Shown: positions 44,217 to 55,190, counted from the first letter of the stretch. The stretch: DNA of 64,000 bases from Triplophysa rosa (GCF_024868665.1 NC_079897.1:6810286-6874285); one strand, 5' to 3'. Made by a program: numbers and translations. Notes: generated by a model from the sequence alone, not told the origin.

Positions 44217-44258
<42 letters not shown>

Positions 44259-44259
44259 A
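44014..44259 (-). mobile_element. L2 3' tail plus CA array, inserted in the Gypsy element
   Basis: CTCAACTCAACTTTATTTAT, AGCGCTTTTACAATTTTCAT and GTTACAAAGCAGCTG is an inverted L2-type tail, followed by a CA array to 44259. CTAATA stands before (44008-44013) and after (44260-44265) as a likely target duplication. It lies between the protease and RT parts. Confidence 0.75.
44158..44259. repeat. CA/GT microsatellite
   Basis: Interrupted CA run ending in a clean block of about 19 units. Confidence 0.95.
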
Positions 44260-44296
44260 CTAATAGAGTGGTGAGTGTTTGCATGAGCTGTTCCGG

Positions 44297-44872
44297 TCAC
44301 CCCTGAATCAGTTCCTCTATCACATTGAAGCCCAGGTGTGGTCTCTCAATTGGCATTTTGCTTACCAGGAACGGTACATTGATGGAAAGGCGCGGATCCT
44401 CTTTTCCTATTAAGTTGACTGTAATGACTGTCCATCCGTCAAATGGAATAGGATCTCCATTAACTGCACATATCTCCAGATCGTCCCCCCATCCCAGTAG
44501 GCCTCGCAGTGGTCTCACCTCAACATCAGGAAGGTATTTCCAAACACGATCAACTATGCTGACCTGCGCCCCTGTGTCTAGCAGTGCCCTCACGGTGAGT
44601 CCATTTAAGTTACACTGAGTTAAGGCTTTGCTTCCGATCAGTTTAATGATTGTGTCAGTTTTGGTCTGGCAAGTCCTGTGTCCAACATTCAGGTCTGTTG
44701 ATTCATCCTTTTGCCGCTTGTTGGTGCTTCTTTGATCTATGGCTTTTCTTCCTCCAGGTCTGTCCAGCGTTGCGTAGGTGTAATCAGTTTGGGACATTTG
44801 CGCTGCGGTCACTGGTTGTCCCTCTACAGTGGCCGGTTCCCGTTTCCCTGCCGCTGAGGTCGTTTCAAACAT
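44297..44872 (-). pseudogene. Gypsy aspartic protease region
   Basis: An open frame of 191 codons. LTVRALLDTGAQVSIVDRVW holds a complete D-T-G active site, and FDGWTVITVNLIG with LGFNVIEELIQG completes the retropepsin-like fold. Unlike the Gypsy at 14 kb the active site is kept. The insert at 44014 lies just past its end. Confidence 0.88.
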
Positions 44873-45054
44873 CCAGCCGCCCGGTGCCCCTCCTCACTGC
44901 AAATGAAGCAATGTGGACAGTCCTGTCGCCCTTCTCCTGTACACCTTGGACAGCACCGTGAGCGGCTCACTTGGCGGGAAACTGGTTGACTGCCTAAGCA
45001 TTGGCACCCTCTCTCCACTTGTGCCGCAATGGAGCGTTGTAGTGCATCAACCAC
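44824..45054 (-). pseudogene. Gypsy nucleocapsid-type zinc knuckle segment
   Basis: The frame contains CFICSEEGHRAAGCLKRP, a C-x2-C-x4-H-x4-C knuckle with all four ligands. It is the RNA-binding part of Gag. A stop separates it from the preceding gag frame at about 45124. Confidence 0.85.
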
Positions 45055-45123
45055 GTTGGTTAGGGCATCGAGTCTCGCGGTCAGTTGTTTGATCGGGTCA
45101 TTTTGGCCTCTCTTTACCGCAGC

Positions 45124-46397
45124 CTATGTCCTTCCCCCCTCGTTGCTGCCAGGTTCACTGTGGACTTGAGCGCTACTCGCTGTAGACTGTTTTGTTCTGG
45201 TCGGTGGGCCCAGCCGTCGCAGTCTCTCATTTTCATAGCTTGTGACTTTCATTACATGTCTGAGGATGGCATCATCGGTCACATCACTGTCAGCAAGCAA
45301 TGGCTTCAATTCGCTACGAATGTCTTTGCATCGGTGACTCAGGCCCTGGTACACTGTGTGTAAAAACACGTCTTGCACAGTGGCTGCACTATACTTGCGG
45401 TCTGAATCAGCTTGCTTCGCTGCAAAAAGTATTTTTTGTCTCAACCCCATTACACAGTATAAGAACTGTTGAGGGGTCTCGTGGTCGCTTTGTTTGGTGC
45501 ACATCAATTCTTGAAATAGTTCTGTGCTGCTCCGATCTCCCAGATGTGACTGTAGAAACCCTTTTAGCTCGTTTACCGTCATGTCGTCCTTATTTATTAG
45601 CATGTCCTTGAAGATGCCGGGCTTAATGATTCTTAACACACCTCTGACAATGTCGGTATTACTGAATTTCTCTCTGAGGCCACCGTCCATCTGTCTGCAT
45701 ACATTGTTATACGTGATGTCCGACGAGTGGTCACCAATCTGGCCTCCGTGTATTTTGAACTCACGGGGCTGGATACATGGTAGCCCCACCATTGGGAATG
45801 TACTGCCGTAGGCTACCCGCTAAGGTTGTTCAGTCTGGTGCAGGGGTGGTGTTGGAATGGCGTCCCCCTTCTCTGCACTTTGGTTGAAATCAGTATCTCC
45901 GGTAGGTGACGTGTTGATGGATACTTGCCAAGTTCTTCATACTCCGCAAGCATTTTTTTCATCTCTAGGTTTGTTTCAGATCCCACCCCTCTAGGGCCCC
46001 CTAAGCTTGTGTCGTGTCGGTGCGATGGTGGTAAGTAGGTGTCGTGAGTAGGTAGTGTGTGTGAAGAATGTGTGTTATGAGGGTTTTTGTCACTTTCAGA
46101 TGTACATATTATAGTGCAAATCTGTTTAGCTGATTTTACAGTCTCGTGGAAAGACAACAGTCCACTCATACCTTGATCCTCAGTTTCAAGCAAGGATTTA
46201 CTTGACATGAAGGCATCGATGTACTCGAAACAAACGTCACTGTCCTCCAGGTACAGTTCAGATGAATTTTTACCTTGTACCGGCCCGATGGCCTTGGCAA
46301 TGTGAAAAAGTTCATCCGATGGTAGTGTGATTAGATCTTTACGGATGTCCCACACCAAGCGTTTCCTTGTACGATCCGCCATGATCTCGTGTCTCAT
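45124..46397 (-). pseudogene. Gypsy gag, two-frame
   Basis: 46397-45813 (194 codons) starts with an acidic/basic mixed region (VWDIRKDLITLPSDELFHIA) and a long linker. After a frameshift near 45800, 45792-45124 (222 codons) carries a helical capsid-like part (GVLRIIKPGIFKDMLINKDD, LFQELMCTKQSDHETPQQFL). The frameshift is the only break in this part. It would form the particle shell. Confidence 0.75.
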
Positions 46398-46496
46398 CTT
46401 CCGTGGATGTAGCAGCCGCCGGTCTCTAGCCCAACGCCACCTGGTCCAGACGGTTCTGAGATGATTGGATCAGACTCCCTGTGTCACATGAAGCCG

Positions 46497-46514
46497 ATCC
46501 CGGATGAGCCCCAA
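46497..46514 (-). promoter_or_regulatory. Primer binding site, tRNA-Pro type
   Basis: On the minus strand TTGGGGCTCATCCGGGAT follows the LTR end after five bases. It matches the tRNA-Pro primer site TGGGGGCTCGTCCGGGAT known from gammaretroviruses at 16 of 18 positions. Confidence 0.8.
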
Positions 46515-46519
46515 GAATC

Positions 46520-46638
46520 TGTTGCAGGCCCCGCTTTCAGAGACTCTGCAGACAGATTACTGTAACCTGTAAAACAGGAGTAATTACAGAAGAACGGGAG
46601 AGTCACGTCTGTTTGTTTACAGTTCCTCTGTTGATCTC
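46520..46638 (-). repeat. Right (5') LTR of the Gypsy element, inner piece
   Basis: TGTTGCAGGCCCCGC to TCTGTTGATCT, matching the first 120 bases of the other LTR. After it, unrelated DNA begins (CTTTATTAAATG). Confidence 0.85.
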
Positions 46639-47229
46639 TTTATTAAATGTACAACCAGTACAATACAAGTACAAACAATTACTTTTAAAGCTTTACCTTA
46701 CATTCGTTTGTCTTTTTTTGTTCTTATTACATCACTAAAGTGCCACATATCTCAAAATAAATCACATTTTGACACTTTCTTGTCTCCTTTCTTATTTTTA
46801 CCATTTTAAGTTACCAACTAAATGGTCAAAAGACATTTTATTAAGAGCAACAATGATATTAATAACCCCAAAGTGATTTTCAATAAATTCACTCATCATA
46901 TTAAGTATAAACTTGAGAATTTCAAAGTACTCTTACTTCTTAAATCAAATGTGAAATGCAATTCACTGTTTCCCTCCTCAGCAAAGTGGATTTATATTGG
47001 ATCATCACACATTTTTTCTCAGTGAATGGTCACGTGACCATAAAGCGCACCAAATGCGACTACAGAGTGAGCCTCCCGGACACTTAACATACTTAACGCT
47101 ATTAATTAAATAAATTATTTGAACAAACATTTTGTGACCCGAACATAAACAATACAACACTATAATCAGATATAATGATCACTGGAGCATCCTGACTTAC
47201 TTTTCTTCCATGTTTGTATACATCACATG
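46639..47229. other. Unassigned insert within the right LTR
   Basis: AT-rich DNA of unclear origin that separates the two LTR parts. On the minus strand it begins with an AATAAAG signal near its LTR-proximal end, so it could be LTR-like itself. No gene found. Confidence 0.4.
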
Positions 47230-47237
47230 TTACACAG

Positions 47238-48380
47238 TAGTGCTGTAGTACTCGAGTCCGGTCTTGGACTCAAGTCCGGACTCAAGACGTTTTTTTTTAT
47301 GATCTCGGACTTATCTTGGACTTGTTGGTATTTGAACTCGGACTTGTCTCGGACTTGGTCATTGGTCTCGCAAATGTTCTAGTCGGTCTCGTCCGAGTCC
47401 AGCGATATATGTTTTATTTTCTCCTTCAAAACAAAACATTGATAGAGCAATATTCTTGTGATCCGAAAACTAATGATCCGAAAACTGTTGCCAACTCTCG
47501 ACTCTAGAACAAGAGCTGCGCGTGCTCATAAGTTCTCTTTTCGCACAGCAGTTCAGTTCAGTGTGTGCTGTTAACTCCGGTATATTGGTTCAAGTCCGAT
47601 AATAAATGTATCGACAGTGCGCTTAAAAGGAAACTTTTTGCACCAAAACTTTCCCCGAAACATGTGGGACAACATCCAATTTCGTAAGACACCTGCAAAG
47701 GCATCACAAAGAGAGGTAAGTTAATGCCATGTTTCAGAGTTAGCATTGCATTTGAGTATTTTAGAAAGTTTGGAAAGTAGGGCTTAAAGATAAGATTGAT
47801 CGTATTTTTATTGTCATTGTGATGAACATGTTATTTAAGGATGGGCACCGACGTGCTTATAAACGAGCCGTGGAGCCTCTGCTCTTTCTAGCGGCTCCTC
47901 TATCGAACACGCACATGCACGGGCAGGCGTGCACACACATGCACAAAAGTGTTCATTGCTGCACAACCTTGCTGTTAGGAGGGCTGATAAAAAAGTTCCT
48001 TAAAAAAGTAATACAGTTACACTTCGGCTTTGTGACTTTAGTGCTATTACCTATATAGTAAAAATAAAATGACCTTTTTTATCTGCTTTTTGATCATTAC
48101 AAACAATAATGAAAATGATTATCTTAGAATAGAAGATATGCTGTCTCTTGCATCACATAAATTATCAATAGTTAAGTATGTGGTCTTGTAGTCATGATTT
48201 TTTTCTGTCTCTGTCTTGACTGTCTCAATTGGACTCGGTCTTGACTTGGACTCGAACCTCTCTGGACTTCGACTTGACTTGGACTCGAACCTCTTTGGAC
48301 TCGGACTTGACTCGGTCTCGACTAGTCCTGGTCTTGGAATTGTCTTGGACTCAACAATGGTGGACTTGACTACAGCCCTA
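47238..48380. mobile_element. Non-autonomous hAT element, TSD TTACACAG
   Basis: Starts TAGTGCTGTAGTACTCGAGTC and ends GACTACAGCCCTA, with TTACACAG on both sides (47230-47237, 48381-48388). Long arrays of GGACTTGGACTCGAACC-type words at both ends are typical subterminal repeats. No transposase. It sits in the DNA that splits the Gypsy LTR. Confidence 0.92.
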
Positions 48381-48492
48381 TTACACAGACACCAAACTCT
48401 CAAACTTCATAACAATTTACATTCACCATACATTGTAGTAATGTAACCGCAGTAGTATTCATATACGTTTCTCTTTTTAATCTCTGTGTTTA

Positions 48493-48778
48493 CCTGTAAA
48501 ACAGGAGTAATAACAGAAGAACGGGAGAGTCACGTCTGCTTGTTTACAGCTCCTCTGTTGATCTGAGGACGGATGAGCATTTCCTCGTTCCGTCCGCAAC
48601 AATGTCAAAATAAAAGTTCCATTTTTTCTCTTCACGTAGATCAATATAAAATATTGAATTTGCACATAAACACTGCATTAAGAAATAATGTGGTGAATGA
48701 ACTGAACACAATGCAAATAAGCAGAAATAAGTGAAACCAAACATTTTACAATTGTGAACATACTTTGTGTGTATCACA
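48493..48778 (-). repeat. Right (5') LTR of the Gypsy element, outer piece
   Basis: CCTGTAAAACAGGAGTAATA to GTGTATCACA, matching 39888-40175. Its first 75 bases also occur in the inner piece at 46565-46638, so that part is present twice. Confidence 0.85.
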
Positions 48779-48782
48779 CAGG

Positions 48783-48907
48783 CTTATGGACAAACGAAGA
48801 AATAAAAGAAGGATCAATATCGAAATGGCGTTTTCTAAATGGAGAGAGCTTCGTGACCAACTTGGACTCGACAGAGACTCCGCTCTCGCATATGTTTTAA
48901 TAGACAG
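48783..48907 (+). other. Continuation of the interrupted exon-like unit
   Basis: Directly after the TSD the frame reads LMDKRRNKRRINIEMAFSKW, then RELRDQLGLDRDSALAYVLI, and ends GACAG|GTAAGC, a strong splice donor. The K-R-rich start and the FSKWRELRDQLGL core resemble the N-terminal exon of transposon-linked fish genes. The phase continues exactly from 39841. Confidence 0.6.
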
Positions 48908-49071
48908 GTAAGCATTTTTTTATTGTACACAAAATACTCATGCACAGATTATTTGAGTAGTTATGAATGCAGTTACCCTATGAAATACAGCATATGTCGC
49001 ACAAAAATATGTAGCCAATAACGTTACTTGTAAATACTCTTACCCCGTCTTGTTCCTCGGCCACGTACTCG

Positions 49072-49765
49072 GAAGTGCGTGACGAAGATGAGATGTCGAT
49101 TACAGCATCGGAGGGCGACCTATTGGTATCCGATCCCGACGATTCCTAGGAGCTCCCTCCCTCGGGGGGTCGAGCACAGGAAGAGGCAGATATCGAGATG
49201 TCAACCATGCTTTCCCGGGCCGCCGCGAGCATTGGGCTGCAGTGCACCACACCACCTCTCCCCCAGCGCTCGCGGCTGGATACGTGGTACCTCGGGTCTG
49301 AGCACAACTCCAAGCCGCGCCCGGTCCCGTTTTTCCCAGAAGTGCATGAGGAGCTCAGTAAGACGTGGAACGCCCCCCTCACGGCCCGTTTCCGTCAGAC
49401 CAGCTCTGTCGCCCTTACTTCCCTCGATGGTGGGGCAGCCCGGGGCTATGTCGATGTTCCCCAGGTGGAGCGTGCTGTCGCGGTGCACCTGTGCCTGCAG
49501 ACGGCTGCCACCTGGAGAGCTCGACCAAGACTCCCAGGCCAAGGCATTGAAGGAGCTCCACGAGGGTAACACCGACTCGGGTAACGCAGGAACTCTGCAG
49601 GCCCTGGGTCAGGCGATGTCCACTATGGTGGTCCAGGAGAGACACCTCTGGCTGAAGCTTGCGCAGATGTGGGACGCCGAGAAAGTTCGCTTTCTTGACG
49701 CACCCATCTCGCAGGGACTTCTCCCAGCAGTTCTCGGCGATGAAGAAGCAGACGGAGGCCATTAA
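49072..49765 (+). pseudogene. DIRS gag (copy B)
   Basis: The first frame (49079-49765) runs in parallel with the copy at 55.8 kb: a short acidic start (VRDEDEMSITAS-like), then SDPDDS-like, FPEVHEELSKTWNAPLTARF, GGAARGYVDVPQVERAV and EKVRFLDAPISQG. The frames shift within it, so no single ORF has all blocks. Confidence 0.75.
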
Positions 49766-49934
49766 GCATATCCTGCCCCGCCGTGACTCGGCCACGTACC
49801 AGCCGTCGAGATCCCATCGTTGAGTAAAATCACCAGCCCTCAGCACTCTCAGTCAGACAGTGCGTTGAGCTGCATAATCGCCAGGCAGGAAAACCAGCAG
49901 AGCCGATCTCCTCCCCTAGGGGTCCCCCTAGGGC

Positions 49935-50290
49935 AGGTGTCAAGGCACGTTGTGGTGACGACGGATGCCTCCCTGCAGGGTTGGGGTGCCATGTGCAACG
50001 GGCATGCAGTGTCGGGGCGGTGGACGGGCCCCCACCTGCGTTGGCATATCAACTGCCTATAGTTGTTGGCTGTGCTACTTGCACTGAAGAGGCTGCAGCC
50101 TCTCATGCAGGGCAAGCACGTGCTGGTCCAGTCGGACAGCACAACTGGCGTTGCGTATGTCAATCGACAGGGTGGCATTCGCTCACGGCAGTTAACACGA
50201 CTCGCCCGACGCCTCCTCCTCTGGAGTCAGCAGGTGATCAGCTCCCTGTGAGCCACACAGATCCCAGGCGACCTGTACCAGACAGCCGAT
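49935..50290 (+). pseudogene. DIRS RNase H (copy B)
   Basis: VVVTTDASLQGWGAMCNGHA, a segment reading LRWHINCL-stop-LLAVLLALKRL, VQSDSTTGVAYVNRQGG and a final stretch. Where copy C has the catalytic-site Glu (LELWAV), this copy has a stop codon (TAG). Confidence 0.8.
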
Positions 50291-50654
50291 GCGCTCTCTC
50301 ATCAGTCGACGCCTTGCTGAGAGTAATGACTCCATCCCCGCGCAGTCCGGCTCATATAGGAGCAGTTCAACCAGGCGCAGGTGGACCTGTTTGCCTCCCC
50401 GGACTCCACCCATTGTCTGCTTTGGTACTCCCTGACCGAGGGACCCCTCGGCACGGATGCCCTAGCACACAGCTGGCCGCGGGACAAGCGGAAGTACGCC
50501 TTCCCCCCACTGAGCCTCATTGCACAGACTCTGCTAGGTCAGGGAAGAGGAGCATCAAGTGTTACTAGTTGCGCCTTATTGGCCTAACCGGACTTGGTTC
50601 TCAGAGCTGGTGCCTCTGACAACAACTCCCCCCTAGCCGATTCCCGTGATGAAG

Positions 50655-51171
50655 GACCTTCATGCCTAGAATTCGGGCCTGGAGACTCTCACATGATCCT
50701 GAGACCACGGCCTGGCTACGTGCCCAAGGTTCCCACCACTCCCTTTCGGGACCAGGTGGTGAACTTGCGGCGCTCCCCACTGGGGAGAAAGACCCAACCC
50801 CGTCCGTGTTGTGTCCAGTACGCGCGCTGTGCGTCTACTTGGACCACATGCAAGGCTTCAGAAGCTCTGAGCAGCTCTTTGTCTGTTTTGGAGGTCAGCA
50901 GAAGGGGAGGGCTGTCTCCAAACAGAGACTGGCGCACTGGATCGTGGATGCCGTCGCTATGTCATACCGATCTCAAGATTGCACCTACCCGTTAGGAGTG
51001 AGGGCACATTCCACTCGGGGTGTAGCCTCCTCGTGGGCACTGGCTCAGTGTGCCTCTCTGGCAGACATCTGCAGAGATGCGGGTTGGGCTACACCCAACA
51101 CCTTCGCAAGGTTTTACAATCTCTGCGTGGAACCGGTGTCAGCCCGTGTCTTGCAGGGCAACAGGTAAGAC
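50655..51171 (+). pseudogene. DIRS tyrosine recombinase, C-terminal half (copy B)
   Basis: It keeps SVLCPVRALCVYLDHMQGF, QLFVCFGGQQKGRAVSKQRL, HSTRGVASSWALAQCASLAD and NTFARFYNLCVEPVS, with the H-x-x-R box and the final Tyr. The N-terminal half and the first catalytic Arg box are deleted. Confidence 0.85.
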
Positions 51172-51884
51172 CGGCGACCGGTAGGGCGTACGCCTGCGAA
51201 AGCGCCATCCCCCCTTCCCTCTAGGTGGGTCAGTGCGCTAATTCTGCCTCCCTTCTTCCCCCCACTGGGTGAAGAATAGGCATTCCATCCATCACTAAGC
51301 ACCTTCCTGGGGGCCGGGCTGAGCAGAGCAGCCCTGCCCCCTTAGGCCGGGGAACAGTTGAGTTACAGTATCTACCACATAGCTCTAACTGGACCTAATG
51401 CTCCAGACGTGGTAACCCCCCCCCCATTGGGTGGTTCCGTCTGATGTATCCTCATGAGTGGTTCCCACCTCGGCAACCCATGACCTCCCTAGGTGGACTC
51501 CCACCTTGCGGTTAACTCCTTCAGTCCGCACATTTTTCCCATGAGTTCTCCCCTGATGGTGAGACCATGTTGGTGTCTCCACTAATTCCTCCCCATGGTA
51601 GGTAGTGGTCTCTGTAGCGTTTTTCCCCCAGGGGGGAATAATGCTTACCCAGTGGCCCTTACGGTGCCGGGCAGCTTCTCACTGTTAGAGAATCGAGGCC
51701 TCTGCCCGTGACGGCCGGTGGCAGGGGCTTCCCACCTTTTCTTCAAAAGCTTTGGGACCCCCTACCTCTCCACTGGACGGTTACAATTTCGCGCTAGCGC
51801 TCACGTCTGACTCGCCCTGGCCAGTCAGCGTCGCTCCGCTAGAGATTGTGACGCGGCACAGCGCTGTGGCGTTTTCCATAGGAA

Positions 51885-52264
51885 CCCCATCTGTCGGCTC
51901 GACACAACGTTGAGAGACCGACAGAAAGGGAACGTCTTGGTTACGGATGTAACCTCAGTTCCCTGATGGAGGGAACAAGACGTTGTATCCTTCTTGCCAC
52001 AACGCTGGCCACCTGCCGCAGCAGTCGAGGGATGCTCTCAGGCTCCTTAGACCAAGAGGTGAATGAATGCAGCACGCCGTCATCCTTTTATACTCGGATA
52101 TCCGGGGCGGAGTCCGGCATGCGAATTTTATTCACCAATTTCATTGGCCTTTTCTAAATAATCAGAAGATGATAGGTTCTCAAGTCAAACCCCATCTGTC
52201 GGCTCGACACAACATCTCGTTCCCTCCATTGGGGAACTGAGGTTACATCCGTAACCAGGACGTT
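51885..52264. repeat. DIRS copy B internal complementary region and right ITR
   Basis: GACACAACGTTGAGAGACCG and AACGTCTTGGTTACGGATGT correspond to the internal complementary region of copy C. The right ITR starts near 52058 and ends at 52264 with GTAACCAGGACGTT. Confidence 0.8.
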
Positions 52265-52869
52265 TCCCAGTGTCTAAGTTATTGAGTTGTTTTTGGTGTC
52301 CTTTTGAAAAGATGACCATCTCTTATTGATCTTCAACAATGTTATCATGAGTGCACTCACATAAGTAAAGCTCAAATGGGAAATTTTACAGCAATTTAGA
52401 CCAAGTTAAAAGCAAGAAAAATCCTTATTTATACATATATTACAGACTACTGAATATAGATGTTTAGTTGTCCTGTTTTACCACATAAGAGGTGAAAAAA
52501 AGTATTTTTTTCTTACACGTGTGACGTGGTGATATCTGTAGTAGCATCTGATATCATTAGGAATATTAATCCTGTGTACAGATACAATAAAAACAGTGTT
52601 TACGCTCTATTATTATTTCAACCCAGCCACACAGACCCATAATGCATGTGATTCCATAACTGCAAAATAATTGGGGAGGGATTTAGTGTAAAGAGAATAC
52701 AATACCTGTAGTTATGCCTATGCAAACTTTAATCAGATGTAGCTATTTGTAATGTTTTGATAACTTGATTGTAGATACATTACACTCAACAGTGTTTCTC
52801 TAAAAGAGTCTCTGTCACTTCTCTATAAAGTCTTTAGTCAAAATAATTTTATAATATTACTGTAGTGTG

Positions 52870-52952
52870 GCACATACATATACATATATATATACACATA
52901 TACATATGTATATAGACACACGCGCACACACAGACACACACACACACACAGG
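52870..52952. repeat. TA/CA microsatellite
   Basis: Imperfect ATACATATATA followed by ACACACACAC units. Confidence 0.9.
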
Positions 52953-52984
52953 TTCATTACCCAAGGATTTCTCAGGCCAGAGAC

Positions 52985-54110
52985 GTGGGTAAAAAAATGT
53001 ACAAAAATGCTTTATTAAATAACTGTTAAAATCAGCTGATTACTTGCCAAATTGGCAAACCTTGACACACAAAGAAAATAAAAAAATATTTCCAACACTC
53101 AGGGGACTGGAGCGATTAGCTAGTTGTAAACTTACAATAAATTGCAAACCACACTCTTCACACACGCACACAAGATTAAGTACAAGCAATGATAGCACAG
53201 CACTCGGTGTAACCACCACATAATAAGCTAGCACACAACATACAGCTTCTCCCCTCCGGGAATACCAATAGATAGAAATAAAACATTAAACACATGCAGA
53301 AAATAGATCAAAACAAATTTACAAACGAATAACAGCAAGTCTTTACTTAAATAAATAATCTTATCAATAGAAAAAAAAAAAAAAAACCTCTTACCTCACG
53401 ATGCTACGTAACATTTGGCTATCCCCGCACCAACGGGATGAAACAAAGAATGCACAGCTACACACCTCAACCCAAGCGGGCATGAGAATAACACCAAGTA
53501 ATGTGAGGCAAGAACATAAAGGAAAACAAAAAGAATATGAAGTAGCCAATCGGCAGCCTTTCATTAACCACAGAAAGCGCTGACAAGGACTGCCAAGCAA
53601 CGAGGAGCTCCGCGGGAAGCGAACGAGGGCAAAACAGCAACGTGGTCGCATTAGCTCAAGGTTAACCCCCAAAAGGCCATTTACATCCCTTTGCACACTA
53701 GTGAATCTGGCGGACACGAAGCAAAAGTTATAATAGTTGTTAAACTCTCATAAAATTTAAACAGACCCGTTAATACGTACCGCAGCAACACTATAACTCT
53801 CACCATTCATGGCAGTCGCTTTGACAGCAGTGTAACACATGAGGCCAACAAGAGAAAACAAGAGAAATAGACAGCCAGGACTCTGCCACCAGTGGGCAAA
53901 CATATTACGCTTCCTAATAAGAAATAAAATTACTTTCCACGCATGCAGCATGAAACCAAAAGCTAAACACAAACAAAATCGTACCTTCGGCAACAACAGC
54001 TGATGCCACCAAGGGGCGGTACCAACAATGACTCACGTCCGGGTAGATAACTCTCACCCTTATATACCCGTAAATTCAAGACTACTAATTAAAATTAGTG
54101 AAATCACATG
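52985..54110 (-). other. Candidate minus-strand transcription unit (TATA to AATAAA)
   Basis: On the minus strand a GGGTATATAAGGG box lies at 54059-54069 and an AATAAAGC signal at 53011-53018, about 1.05 kb apart. Minus ORFs inside (53996-53757, 53717-53391) are short and have no motif. It could be an LTR-like or non-autonomous element, but no TG...CA ends or target duplication were found. Confidence 0.4.
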
Positions 54111-54119
54111 GCCACACAG

Positions 54120-55190
54120 GCACACGTGATTCACTCTGCTACATATAGAATGCCAATTTATAGTAGTAACATCTCTAGCTTGTTTCTGAATGCATCATTT
54201 AATACGTTTAGAAAGAATGCAAATGCCACATTACAGTGGGTCAACTCAACTTGTTTATCTCGAACACCAATATGTCTACAGACCATTTTTGTGAGTGCGC
54301 CTCTGCAAACTAGTTCATGTCACATTAAGCAGAACCGTGCACTCTGCCTCTATTCTAACTTAATGTTGTTTCTCTTGCTTTTGTCATTTCCATGCTTCAT
54401 TAGCATAATGTGGAAAGGATGTTTGATGACTCCCTAATGACAGGAAGATACCCTTATAGCACGAATTTACATATTAACAAGCTTTTACCTATAATGGCAG
54501 CTGAAATGGAAAAGTGCAGCGCAAACCGTACTTATGAAATAGATTTACCTTGATCTCTGCCTCCTTCAACCATATTAAAGCCAGTCTGTGGATAGTTAAT
54601 CGGAGAAGAGACTGATGATTACTATCACCACTGCAATGACTGAAATGAGGTCCTCCGTTAAAGCTTTAGTGAGAGTTATAAAGTGATTGAGAAAAATGGA
54701 ATGACGCCAGCTCCGATAAATGGCTGCTGAATGTCTATCCGTAGACGAGGTCATAAAAACAACTGATAGAAATCCACGATGCAAGAGAAAAGTGATACAA
54801 CCCCTTTGACTTTTAAGTTCTAAGCCTTGTAAACGTGATTTTACTGTTGCACGACATTTCCTCTGACTGCTGCAGAGTTGTAATAGTTTAGCAATGCAAC
54901 GCAATATTTTTTCTTCTTGCTTTTTTCATTTAATGGCACAATGTCATCAACTATCAGCAGTATTACACAAAAACTCTTGTTTACAGTGAAACATGTCAGA
55001 CAACCAGCACCTGTTATCAAAAGGCCACAGACTAAAAACTCATGCTCTTAGCAATGTGACAAGCATAATAACACACATAACGGTTATGGGTGGATATGTG
55101 CCACTATGTCAGACTGTCTGTGTATTTAGTGCCTGGCATTGCTTGCTAATGCAGATGCATTTAACAAAAAGCGGACTGTTTTGCTCTTTT
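54120..55190. other. No gene recognised
   Basis: AT-rich DNA; no element ends found. Confidence 0.45.

Larger units (their letters stand above)
39842..48778 (-). mobile_element. Gypsy-type LTR retrotransposon, about 8.9 kb with later insertions, TSD CAGG
   Basis: The left LTR spans 39842-40175. The right LTR ends at 48778 and CAGG stands on both outer sides (39838-39841, 48779-48782). The minus-strand order is gag, zinc knuckle, protease, RT, RNase H, integrase, C-terminal tail, so the gene order is normal Gypsy. There is no envelope-like ORF. A primer site next to the right LTR matches tRNA-Pro. Frame changes interrupt gag, RT and integrase, and an L2 tail with a CA array sits between protease and RT. 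The right LTR is itself split by about 1.85 kb. Confidence 0.9.
49060..52264 (+). mobile_element. DIRS-like element, copy B (deleted, no RT)
   Basis: Begins in gag without its left terminal repeat and ends with the internal complementary region and a right terminal repeat. Gag runs 49072-49765. The RT is deleted, RNase H (49935-50290) and the C-terminal half of the recombinase (50655-51171) remain. Compared with copy C it lacks the left ITR, most of the linker, the RT and the first part of the recombinase. It is inactive. Confidence 0.9.

Noticed and set aside
47316..48446. Short ORFs rich in DLDSNL within the hAT
   Set aside because: They arise from the GGACT/AGTCC subterminal arrays.
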